A stretch of 6,640 bases of DNA from Pseudomonadota bacterium (GTDB lineage: Bacteria > Pseudomonadota > Gammaproteobacteria > Steroidobacterales > Steroidobacteraceae). Every line of letters starts with the position of its first letter. Position 1 is the stretch's first letter. The notes below the pieces were generated by a model that was not told the DNA's origin, did no database searches, and saw only the letters and a list, made by a program, of their open reading frames with translations. Shown here piece by piece: positions 1 through 6,159 of this stretch. Made by a program: the position numbers and the translations under genes. The DNA lies in contig JAJZLX010000731.1 of the NCBI GenBank assembly GCA_021850555.1, positions 1-6,640 of the forward strand. The letters are read 5' to 3'.

Positions 1-1046
1 CAGAGAAACTGTGCCTGCGGATGGTCGCTGGCGCGCAGCGCGCTGAAACGCTCGGCGAGGTCGGCAACTTTCAGCACCTCGACCACCTTGCCGTCGGCCT
101 GCGCACCGGCCGGTACATGCGCGCCGCTTGCCGGATCGAGCACGAACAGATCACGCCCCCGCTTCTGATAGATACCGCCTTTGGTCTTGGCGCCAAGGGC
201 GCCCGCGGCGATCAACCGCTCGAGCCAATCGGGCACCGTGTACAGCTCGTGCCACGGATCCTCGCGCAGGCCCGCGTGCATCGTACGCACCACGTGTGCG
301 AACGTATCCAAACCGACCACGTCGGCGGTACGGAACGTGGCCGACTTGGGGCGCCCGAGCAACGGCCCGGTAAGGGCATCTACCACATCGAAGCGCAAGC
401 CGAACTTCGCGGCGTTGGCCACCGTATCGAGCATCGAGAAAACCCCGACGCGGTTGGCCAGAAAATTCGGGGTGTCCTTGGCGCGGATCACGCCCTTGCC
501 GAGGGTGGTGACCAGGAAGGTTTCCAGCCGATCGAGCATCTCGGGAGCGCAATCGGCGCTCGGAATCAGCTCCACCAGATGCATGTAGCGCGGCGGGTTG
601 AAGAAATGCACGCCGCAGAAGCGCGCGCGCAGCGGTTGCGGACAGGCGGCGGCCAGCGCGCCGATCGACAGTCCCGAGGTGTTGGTGGCGAAGATCGCCT
701 GCGGCGACAGCGCCGGCGCAACTTTGCGATACAGCTCCGTCTTCCAGTCGAGCCGCTCGGCGATCGCCTCGATGACCAGGTCGCACTGCGCGAGGCGCCC
801 GAGATGCTCGGCGTAGTTCGCCGGCTCGATGAAATCGGCCAGATCCCGCGTACCGAGCGGCGGCGGCTGCTGCTTGCCGAGCGCGCCGATCGACTTCAGG
901 ACGATGCCGTTGCCGCCCCCGGGATCGGGCAAATCGAACAACACGGTCGGGACGCCCGCGTTGACCAGGTGCGCGGCGATCTGCGCACCCATCACGCCCG
1001 CCCCGAACACGGCCACCTTGCGTATCACGAAATTTGTCGCAACCAT
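1..1046 (-). CDS. FadN-like 3-hydroxyacyl-CoA dehydrogenase, N-terminal 348 residues (3' end beyond window)
   Basis: This enzyme should oxidise (3S)-3-hydroxyacyl-CoA to 3-ketoacyl-CoA with NAD+ in cytoplasmic fatty-acid beta-oxidation. The frame is open from ATG 1046 to the window edge without a stop. A Rossmann fold starts at residue 8, with GAGVMG at 15-20 and Asp38 ending the second strand. The active site is visible: Ser124 in TNTSG, His147 in VHFFNP, Glu159 in LVELI (the usual 12-residue His-Glu spacing) and Asn198 in FLANRVG. The C-terminal dehydrogenase domain begins near residue 195 and carries GRPKSATFRTADVVGLDTF (231-249), which I associate with Bacillus FadN. FadN-type proteins are about 790 residues with a crotonase domain at the C-terminus, so over half the gene probably lies outside; the crotonase part is inferred. 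ATG 1046 is well supported: an AGAGAGGA ribosome site lies 4 bases upstream, and the conserved fold begins just inside. It follows the regulator gene by 10 bp, so co-transcription is likely. Confidence 0.93.
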   Translation of the reverse strand, partial: MVATNFVIRKVAVFGAGVMGAQIAAHLVNAGVPTVLFDLPDPGGGNGIVLKSIGALGKQQPPPLGTRDLADFIEPANYAEHLGRLAQCDLVIEAIAERLDWKTELYRKVAPALSPQAIFATNTSGLSIGALAAACPQPLRARFCGVHFFNPPRYMHLVELIPSADCAPEMLDRLETFLVTTLGKGVIRAKDTPNFLANRVGVFSMLDTVANAAKFGLRFDVVDALTGPLLGRPKSATFRTADVVGLDTFAHVVRTMHAGLREDPWHELYTVPDWLERLIAAGALGAKTKGGIYQKRGRDLFVLDPASGAHVPAGAQADGKVVEVLKVADLAERFSALRASDHPQAQFL

Positions 1047-1050
1047 GATT

Positions 1051-1057
1051 TCCTCTC
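1051..1057 (-). promoter_or_regulatory. Ribosome binding site of the FadN-like gene, touching the regulator's stop codon
   Basis: On the minus strand the sequence reads TAGAGAGGAAATC then ATG 1046. The purine run GAGAGGA (AGGA core, 4-base spacer) is a strong Shine-Dalgarno match. Its first base is the last base of the upstream regulator's TAG stop (1059-1057). A ribosome terminating on the regulator would therefore sit on this site, which suggests translational coupling of the two genes. The site fixes the start of the dehydrogenase at 1046. Confidence 0.8.
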
Positions 1058-1270
1058 TAACCGCGGGCCGGCCGGCTCGCTGAGCGCCCTGGCGGGCGCT
1101 TGCGGGACACCGCCTTTCCGGGTGCCGTGGCACCGGTTCCCAACATCACTTCGCTCCTCGCCACGCGCTGGCCGGCCGGCCCAGGCGGCTTCGCGGCCGA
1201 ACTCGCGGTGCAGCCGCCGCCGCGCCCGCGGCTCCTCGCCGCGCCTCCGGATGCCTGCCCGGCCGGCTCC
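1052..1270 (-). repeat. Three imperfect copies of a GCCGGCCGG...GAGGA unit
   Basis: On the minus strand GGCCGGC-type cores occur at 1258-1270, 1170-1182 and 1066-1078. In the two left copies a GAGG purine motif follows the core at the same distance (GAGG at 1156-1159 and 1052-1055, each starting 14 bases below the core's low end). In the right copy the distance is about 9 bases longer (1234-1237). The 10-mer GGCGAGGAGC occurs exactly at 1231-1240 and 1153-1162. The leftmost copy is the real leader of the FadN-like gene. The others may be decayed duplicates of it, but GGCCGGC is common in this GC-rich window, for example near 3381. Confidence 0.3.
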
Positions 1271-1998
1271 TCACTGCGCTGCAGATCGCCACCGGCGATT
1301 TCCTCCCAGCTCAAGCGCGAGCGAATGCCCGCCACCACGAACGGCACGACGTGCTTGACGATCAGGTCAGGATCGCGCGCCGAGACCGCCGAGCGTCCAA
1401 ACACTTTGAGAATGTCGTTGCCGGCGAACGCGTGAAACATGACACTGAAGCCAAGATGCAGCCGCCAGGCCACCTCATCGCTGGAAAGCTCCGGTAGGGC
1501 GGTCTCGAGAACCCGCGTGTAGCGCGTGACCAGATGCCCCCAATCGCGCGAGAGCGGGTCACGCAGCTGGCGGTGATTCTCCACCAGCACCCGCGAGAAC
1601 AGCCGCGCGAACACCGCGCCGCCCCGTACCGGATCGCGTGACAGCGACAGCGCCGGGCGCACGTAGCACATCACGACCTCCTCGACGCTCGAGGCCGCTT
1701 GTCTTGCCGCGATGCGCGCCTCGAGCGCATCGAGCTCGAGCAGGCACTCGCGCGCCCACGGCGCGAAACGGCGCGCGAATACCGCCCCGAACAGCGCGTC
1801 CTTGGACCGAAAGTGATAATTGACCGCCGCCAAATTGACCCCGGCCCGCTGCGTGATCAGCCGCAACGAGGTGGCCTTCAGGCCGAGCTCGACGAACAGC
1901 CCTTCGGCGACATCGAGAATGCGCGCCGCAGTCGCGGAATATTGCGACTCCGGTTGCCCGTGCGGCTGGCCGCGTGGGGATGATGGCATCTCTTGCAT
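1057..1998 (-). CDS. PsrA-like TetR-family transcriptional regulator with an unusual basic C-terminal tail
   Basis: The product is a predicted 313-residue DNA-binding regulator. Residues 24-70 form the TetR helix-turn-helix. The stretch around TSLRLIT..AGVNLAAVNYHF (43-63) closely matches, from memory, Pseudomonas PsrA, a TetR repressor that responds to long-chain fatty acyl groups and controls beta-oxidation genes and itself. Residues about 75-230 form the ligand and dimerisation domain, ending in VVPFVVAGIRSRL, which parallels the end of PsrA (about 233 residues). The remaining 75-80 residues are not family-like: rich in Gly, Ala, Arg, Pro and Ser, with about a dozen Arg/Lys and only one acidic residue after 250. 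The ATG at 1998 has only a weak GAG upstream; ATG 1989 (residue 4) is an alternative. The gene lies between two beta-oxidation genes, 44 bp after one and 10 bp before the other, so a role in fatty-acid degradation is a sound inference. The ligand and targets are not shown. Confidence 0.9.
   Translation of the reverse strand: MQEMPSSPRGQPHGQPESQYSATAARILDVAEGLFVELGLKATSLRLITQRAGVNLAAVNYHFRSKDALFGAVFARRFAPWARECLLELDALEARIAARQAASSVEEVVMCYVRPALSLSRDPVRGGAVFARLFSRVLVENHRQLRDPLSRDWGHLVTRYTRVLETALPELSSDEVAWRLHLGFSVMFHAFAGNDILKVFGRSAVSARDPDLIVKHVVPFVVAGIRSRLSWEEIAGGDLQRSEEPAGQASGGAARSRGRGGGCTASSAAKPPGPAGQRVARSEVMLGTGATAPGKAVSRKRPPGRSASRPARG
1083..1134 (-). repeat. Two GC-rich hairpins inside the regulator's 3' end, just before the FadN-like start
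   Basis: Two perfect inverted repeats lie close together. AGCGCCC-TGGC-GGGCGCT spans 1083-1100 (7-bp stem, 4-base loop). GGTGCC-GT-GGCACC spans 1121-1134 (6-bp stem, 2-base loop on paper). Both lie in the low-complexity tail codons of the TetR gene, 37-90 bases upstream of the FadN-like ATG. Neither is followed by a T-run on the minus strand, so they are not classical terminators. They could modulate translation or mRNA stability between the two genes, or be chance in GC-rich DNA. Confidence 0.4.
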
Positions 1999-2002
1999 GA
2001 CT

Positions 2003-2021
2003 CAAACACTCGTTTTAAACG
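2003..2021. promoter_or_regulatory. Candidate PsrA-like operator in the leader of the TetR gene
   Basis: The 44-bp gap between the FadB-like stop (2043) and the regulator's ATG (1998) is markedly AT-rich compared with its surroundings. It contains CAAAC-ACTC-GTTTT (2003-2016), which fits the published Pseudomonas PsrA pattern (C/G)AAAC-N2-4-GTTT(G/C) in all but the last base. An overlapping perfect inverted repeat, CGTTT-T-AAACG, lies at 2011-2021. The site ends 5 bases before the ATG. PsrA is known to regulate its own gene, so autoregulation by the neighbouring PsrA-like protein is the natural reading. I could not pick convincing -35 and -10 boxes here. Confidence 0.55.
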
Positions 2022-2042
2022 TACATTTTTTTCGGCACCGGG

Positions 2043-4115
2043 TCAAGCGCTCTCCCAACCGCCCCGCGCGGCCGCCTCGCGCAGGCGCGCGCACGGCCGC
2101 CAGCGCGCCCCGTGGCTCGCAGCGAGCTGCTCGAGCGTGGCGATGACCTTGGCGAGCCCCTCCCGCTCGGCCCAATACATCGGGCCGCCCTTGTAGGCGG
2201 GAAAGCCATAGCCATGGATGTAGACGACGTCGATATCGCCGGCGCGGGCCGCGACCCCCTCGGCCAGCAGCTTCGCGCCTTCGTTGATCAGTGGATGCAG
2301 CAGCCGCGCGAGAATTTCCTCCGCGCCGATCGCGCGCCGCTTGATTCCGAGCTCGCGGGACACCTCCTGAATGAGCGCGAGCACCTGCGGATCGGGACGT
2401 CGCTCGCGGCCTTCGTAGAGATAGAAACCTCGGCCGCTCTTGCGCCCGAACCGCCCCTGCGCCGCCATGCGCTCGAGGATCGGCGACCAGCGCTCATCGG
2501 CGGGCAACGCGCGATTGCGCCGGATCGCCCAGCCGACGTCGTTGCCGGCAAGATCGCGCATCGCGAGCGGCCCCATCGCGAAACCGAACGCCTCGATCAC
2601 ACCATCGACCTGCTCGGGCGTTGCGCCCTCCTCGAGCAACCGCTCCGCCTCGGCGCCGTAGTACTGCAGCATCCGATTGCCGATGAAGCCATCGGCGTTG
2701 CCCGCCAGCACCGCGATCTTGCCGAGACGCCGGGCGAGCGCCATCACAGTGGCGAGGGCCTGCGGCGAGCTCGCCCGTCCGCGCACGTTCTCCATCAGCT
2801 TCATCACGTGCGCGGGGCTGAAGAAATGCGTTCCGACCACCTGTTGCGGCCGCGAGGTGCAGGCGGCCAGCCGATCGATGTCGAGCGTCGAGGTGTTGCT
2901 GGCGAGGATCGCGCGCGGCGGCGTGCTCCGGTCGAGCCGCTCGAATACCTGACACTTGAGCGCCGGATCCTCGAACACTGCCTCGATGGCGATATCGACG
3001 TCCGCGAGTGTCGCGTATTCGACGGCGCCACGGATGCGCGCGCGCGCGGCATCCGCCTGCTCCCCGGTCAGCTTGCCGCGCCCGACGCTCTCGCCGTAGA
3101 GCGCACCGATGCGCTCGAGCCCGCGCGCAACCGCCTCGCGTGATACATCCAGCAGCGTTACTTCGATTCCTGCATTGGCGAGGCACATCGCTATGCCCGT
3201 CCCCATGGTCCCCGCTCCGACCACGCCCCCGCGCTCGATCGGCAGCGGCGCGACCTGCGGCCCGATATCCGCAATCCTGCGCGCCGCGCGCTCGGCGTGA
3301 AACACGTGCATCAGCGCCTTGCACTGCGGGCTCTCGCGGCACTCGAGATACCACTGGCGCTCGAGCTCGAACCCCTCGTGGGCCGGCCGGGTGCAGGCCG
3401 CCTCGATCGCATCGACGATACGCCACGGCGCGAGTTGACCCCGAAAAGCACGCGCGCGCGCCGCGCGAAAGCTGACAAACAAGTCAGGCTCGAATACGGC
3501 GATCCTGTCCTCGCGCGCCCGCGCGAGCACCGGCGCAGCCGCGCCGCCGGCCAGCCGCCGCGCCCATTGCACCGCCGCGCGCACCGTGTCGGCGGCGATC
3601 GCATCGAGCAGACCGATGCTCAGGGCACGCGCGGCCGGAAGCTCGGTACCCGAGGTGATGGCCTCGAGAGCCGCAGCGGGACCGGCCAGACGCGTGAAAC
3701 GCTGTGTGCCGCCGCCGCCGGGAATCAGGCCGAGTTTGACTTCCGGCAGCCCGACGCGCGCCTCGGGCGCGCCGATGCGCGCATGGCACGTCAGCGCCAG
3801 CTCGAAACCGCCACCGAGCGCGGCGCCCTCGATGGCCGCCACGATCGGCTTGCCGAGCGCTTCCATCTGCGCCTGCAGCTCGAGCAGGATTGGACGGTGA
3901 AATGCCACCCCCGAGGCGATCTCGTTGATGTCGGCGCCGGCCGGGAAGCAGGCGCGCGCGCCGCACAGCACGACGGCCTTGACGGCCGGATCGTCCGCTG
4001 CGCGCCGCAGCCCCGCCTGCAGTCCGCTACGCACCTGCAGATCGAGCGCATTGACCGGCGGGTTGTCGATCTCGAGCAGCGCGACGTCACCGTCACGGCG
4101 GAAGTGGGTCGGCAC
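2043..4115 (-). CDS. FadB/FadJ-like bifunctional enoyl-CoA hydratase / 3-hydroxyacyl-CoA dehydrogenase
   Basis: This fatty-acid oxidation multienzyme hydrates trans-2-enoyl-CoA and then oxidises the 3-hydroxyacyl-CoA with NAD+. The crotonase domain (about 1-185) carries the oxyanion-hole stretch FPAGADI (57-63) and both catalytic glutamates, Glu105 in GGGFELAL and Glu125 in GLPEVKLGLIPGGGG. The NAD-binding domain begins near 293 with GAGTMG (300-305). Dehydrogenase residues are Ser409 (SNTSTL), His430 (THFFSP), Glu442 (12 on) and Asn480 (FIGNRML). Two C-terminal dehydrogenase repeats follow (about 473-565 and 596-681). At 690 residues it resembles the shorter MFE-type proteins more than E. 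coli FadB (729). I chose GTG 4115 because GGGGA lies 5 bases upstream; TTG 4127 (4 residues longer) is the alternative, and the frame closes at TAG 4148. No thiolase partner is in the window. The PsrA-like operator lies just past its stop. The family call is firm; chain-length preference and the fadB/fadJ label are not. Confidence 0.93.
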   Translation of the reverse strand: MPTHFRRDGDVALLEIDNPPVNALDLQVRSGLQAGLRRAADDPAVKAVVLCGARACFPAGADINEIASGVAFHRPILLELQAQMEALGKPIVAAIEGAALGGGFELALTCHARIGAPEARVGLPEVKLGLIPGGGGTQRFTRLAGPAAALEAITSGTELPAARALSIGLLDAIAADTVRAAVQWARRLAGGAAAPVLARAREDRIAVFEPDLFVSFRAARARAFRGQLAPWRIVDAIEAACTRPAHEGFELERQWYLECRESPQCKALMHVFHAERAARRIADIGPQVAPLPIERGGVVGAGTMGTGIAMCLANAGIEVTLLDVSREAVARGLERIGALYGESVGRGKLTGEQADAARARIRGAVEYATLADVDIAIEAVFEDPALKCQVFERLDRSTPPRAILASNTSTLDIDRLAACTSRPQQVVGTHFFSPAHVMKLMENVRGRASSPQALATVMALARRLGKIAVLAGNADGFIGNRMLQYYGAEAERLLEEGATPEQVDGVIEAFGFAMGPLAMRDLAGNDVGWAIRRNRALPADERWSPILERMAAQGRFGRKSGRGFYLYEGRERRPDPQVLALIQEVSRELGIKRRAIGAEEILARLLHPLINEGAKLLAEGVAARAGDIDVVYIHGYGFPAYKGGPMYWAEREGLAKVIATLEQLAASHGARWRPCARLREAAARGGWESA

Positions 4116-4142
4116 GGCAATCCCCAACGCCTGGATTGGTCG

Positions 4143-4171
4143 ATGCTAGCGCGCCCCGGCCCGCAATTCGA
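4143..4171 (-). promoter_or_regulatory. Weak sigma-70-type promoter candidate upstream of the FadB-like gene
   Basis: On the minus strand TAGCAT (4148-4143) matches 4 of 6 bases of the -10 consensus and sits in GCTAGCAT, a context often seen in high-GC proteobacterial promoters. A poor -35 candidate, TCGAAT (4171-4166), lies 17 bases upstream. Transcription would begin about 20 bases before the GTG start. The -35 match is weak and overlaps a base of the neighbouring inverted repeats' flank, so this remains a suggestion. Confidence 0.3.
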
Positions 4172-4217
4172 GCCATGCTCCATGGCGCCCGCGCGCCGTG
4201 CCCGCTGCCGAAGCGGG
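4172..4217 (-). terminator. Cluster of short inverted repeats after cysNC, possible transcription end
   Basis: Starting 10 bases after the cysNC stop there are three short perfect inverted repeats: CCCGCT-GCCGA-AGCGGG (4201-4217), GGCGC-CCGC-GCGCC (4184-4197) and GCCATG-CTC-CATGGC (4172-4186, overlapping the second). The gap separates sulfate activation from fatty-acid oxidation genes, so a transcription end here would make sense. No T-run follows any stem on the minus strand, so this is not a classical intrinsic terminator. Some of the symmetry may be chance in GC-rich DNA. Confidence 0.25.
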
Positions 4218-4227
4218 GCGCGCCCGA

Positions 4228-6159
4228 TCACACGATGATGCGCCGCACCTTGAGCTGCTCGAGCACCCGCCGCGCCTCCTCCTCGGCCCCGAGCGGACTT
4301 GGCACCAGCACCAGCTCCGGGTTCTCTGGCGGCTCGTAAGGGGAATCGATGCCCGTGAAGTTGCGAATCTTGCCCTCGAGTGCGCGCGCATACAGCCCTT
4401 TCGGATCGCGCCGGCGACACTCATCGAGCGGTGTGTCGACGAAGATCTCGATGAACTCGCCCGCATCGACCAACTCGCGCACCATGTTCCGTTCGGCCCG
4501 AAACGGCGAGATGAACGAACACAACACGATCACACCCGCGTCGACGAACAGCCTGGCCACCTCTCCGACACGACGGATGTTCTCGACCCGATCGGCATCG
4601 GTGAAGCCGAGGTCGCGGTTCAGCCCGTGACGCACGTTGTCGCCGTCGAGCATGTAGGTATGCGCGCCCTGGGCATGCAACTCGCGCTCCACGATGTTCG
4701 CGATCGTGCTCTTGCCCGAGCCCGACAGGCCCGTGAACCACAGGACCGCCGGGCGGTGGCCGTTGAGGCGCACGCGCGCGGACTTGTCGATCAGCAATGC
4801 CTGGCGGTGGATGTTCGTGGCGCGACGCAGGCCGAAGCTGATCATGCCCGCTCCGACGGTGGCGTGCGTGAAGCGGTCGATCAGCACGAATGCGCCGGTG
4901 GCGCGGTTCTCCTCGTACGCGTCCAGCGCCACCGGTGAGGCGGTGACGAGATTGCAGAACCCGATCTCGTTCAGCCCCAATGTTTTGGCGGCAATGTGTT
5001 CGAGCGTATTGACGTCGATCTTGTGCTTCAGGCTGGTCACGCGCGCCGGCACGTAGCACGTTCCGATGCGCAACAGATACGAGCGGCCCGGAAGCATCGG
5101 TTCCTCGACCATCCACAGGACCTGCGCGGCGAACTGATCGACGACCTCCGGGCGCGCCTGGGCGTGAGCGAGTACATCGCCGCGCGCGATATCCACTTCG
5201 TCCGCCAGCGTCAGTGTGACCGCATCACCGGCGCGCGCCTCGGGCAGATCGCCGTCGGCGGTGACGATGCGCTGCACTTTGCTTTCGCGGCCGGACACGG
5301 CCACCACCACCGGGTCGCCGGGCCGCACGACACCCGAGGCGACGGTACCGGAGAAGCCGCGGAAATCCGCATTGGGGCGGTTGACCCACTGCACCGGAAA
5401 GCGCAGCGGCTTGTCGTCGAGTCCCTCGCCGACATCGAGCGTCTCGAGCTGCTCGATCAGCGTCGGGCCCTCGTACCAGCCGATGCGCCGCGAGCGGTGC
5501 ACGACGTTGTCGCCGTAGCGCGCCGAGAGCGGAATGCTGGTGATGGAGGTGAACTTCAGCGCCGCGGCAAAGCCGAGATAGTCGGCGACGATTTGGTGAA
5601 AGCGCGCGGCGGAGAACTCGGCCAGATCGATCTTGTTGACCGCGAGCACCACGTGCTTGATGCCGAGCAGCGCGCAGATGTAGCTGTGCCGGCGCGTCTG
5701 CGTGAGCACCCCCTTGCGCGCGTCGACTAGAATCACCGCCGCCTGGCAGTTCGAGGCGCCGGTGGCCATGTTGCGCGTGTACTGCTCGTGCCCCGGTGTG
5801 TCGGCCACGATGAAGGCGCGGCGTGGCGTGGCGAAGAACCGGTAGGCGACATCGATGGTGATGCCCTGCTCGCGCTCGGCCTGCAACCCGTCGACCAGCA
5901 GCGCCAGATCGAGCTCCTCGCCGGTGGTGCCGTGCCTGCGGCTGTCGCGCTCGAGGGCGCTCAACTGATCCTCGTGAATGAGCTGCGTGTCGTACAGGAG
6001 CCGGCCGATGAGAGTCGACTTGCCGTCATCGACCGAGCCGCAGGTCAGAAAGCGCAGCAACGCCTTGCCCGAGGCGCTCTCGAGGCCCGCATCGGCTCGG
6101 GCAGCCGAGGGCTGCGCACCCTCGGGCTCCGGCACGTGCGTCTCAGAAGTATCCGTCAC
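4228..6159 (-). CDS. cysNC: Bifunctional sulfate adenylyltransferase large subunit (GTPase) / APS kinase, CysN-CysC fusion
   Basis: The N-terminal CysN part couples GTP hydrolysis to ATP sulfurylation by CysD, giving APS. The C-terminal CysC part phosphorylates APS to PAPS. Numbered from GTG 6159 (643 residues), the GTPase motifs are GSVDDGKST (41-49), GITID (99-103), DTPGHE (120-125), NKID (175-178) and SAR (212-214), followed by EF-Tu-like beta-barrel domains to about 455. The APS kinase domain starts near 464, with Walker [10 protein letters not shown] (477-485), [10 protein letters not shown] (505-514), SPFRAERN (551-558) and the [10 protein letters not shown]...FTGIDSPYE substrate region. 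Both halves look active, as in NodQ-type fusions. The start is uncertain: GTG 6159 overlaps cysD by 17 bp and has GGAG 10 bases upstream. ATG 6195 would add an Arg-rich dozen residues and overlap cysD by 53 bp, and GTG 6135 would avoid overlap. The 30 or so residues before the G domain look unstructured. Co-transcription with cysD is very likely. Confidence 0.96.
   Translation of the reverse strand: MTDTSETHVPEPEGAQPSAARADAGLESASGKALLRFLTCGSVDDGKSTLIGRLLYDTQLIHEDQLSALERDSRRHGTTGEELDLALLVDGLQAEREQGITIDVAYRFFATPRRAFIVADTPGHEQYTRNMATGASNCQAAVILVDARKGVLTQTRRHSYICALLGIKHVVLAVNKIDLAEFSAARFHQIVADYLGFAAALKFTSITSIPLSARYGDNVVHRSRRIGWYEGPTLIEQLETLDVGEGLDDKPLRFPVQWVNRPNADFRGFSGTVASGVVRPGDPVVVAVSGRESKVQRIVTADGDLPEARAGDAVTLTLADEVDIARGDVLAHAQARPEVVDQFAAQVLWMVEEPMLPGRSYLLRIGTCYVPARVTSLKHKIDVNTLEHIAAKTLGLNEIGFCNLVTASPVALDAYEENRATGAFVLIDRFTHATVGAGMISFGLRRATNIHRQALLIDKSARVRLNGHRPAVLWFTGLSGSGKSTIANIVERELHAQGAHTYMLDGDNVRHGLNRDLGFTDADRVENIRRVGEVARLFVDAGVIVLCSFISPFRAERNMVRELVDAGEFIEIFVDTPLDECRRRDPKGLYARALEGKIRNFTGIDSPYEPPENPELVLVPSPLGAEEEARRVLEQLKVRRIIV

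Noticed and set aside
21..1358. 445-codon open frame on the plus strand opposite the FadN-like gene and the regulator's tail
   Set aside because: It is the antisense shadow of two well-supported genes in GC-rich DNA. Its protein is His/Arg/Gln-rich, shows no recognisable domain and crosses a real gene boundary.
2024..2042. T-run next to CGGCACCG as a terminator after the FadB-like gene
   Set aside because: The only self-complementary part is CGG/CCG with a 2-base gap, too short for a stable hairpin. The order relative to the A/T tract is also wrong for the minus strand.
3378..3392. Another GGCCGGCCGG run as a further member of the repeat family near the regulator's end
   Set aside because: It lies within FadB-like codons with no GAGGA partner at the expected distance. 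It mainly shows that GGCCGGC is common here by composition.
2494..3426. 310-codon minus-strand frame overlapping the FadB-like gene in another register
   Set aside because: It is an Arg/Ala/Gly-rich frame-shifted shadow of the crotonase/dehydrogenase fusion. Similar shadows at 151-786, 3791-4420 and 4421-5116 were dropped for the same reason.
4116..4227. Small gene or regulatory RNA in the gap between cysNC and the FadB-like gene
   Set aside because: The gap has no open frame with a ribosome site and no recognisable RNA family, only short GC-rich inverted repeats.
2112..4238. Long plus-strand open frames (2112-3143 and 3297-4238) opposite the FadB-like gene
   Set aside because: They mirror the codon bias of the minus-strand gene, which has a full set of catalytic residues. 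The predicted proteins are Arg/His/Glu-rich without motifs.
4198..5730. Plus-strand open frames opposite cysNC (4198-4938, 4996-5730)
   Set aside because: They are antisense to a gene with every GTPase and APS kinase motif intact. No ribosome site or domain supports them.
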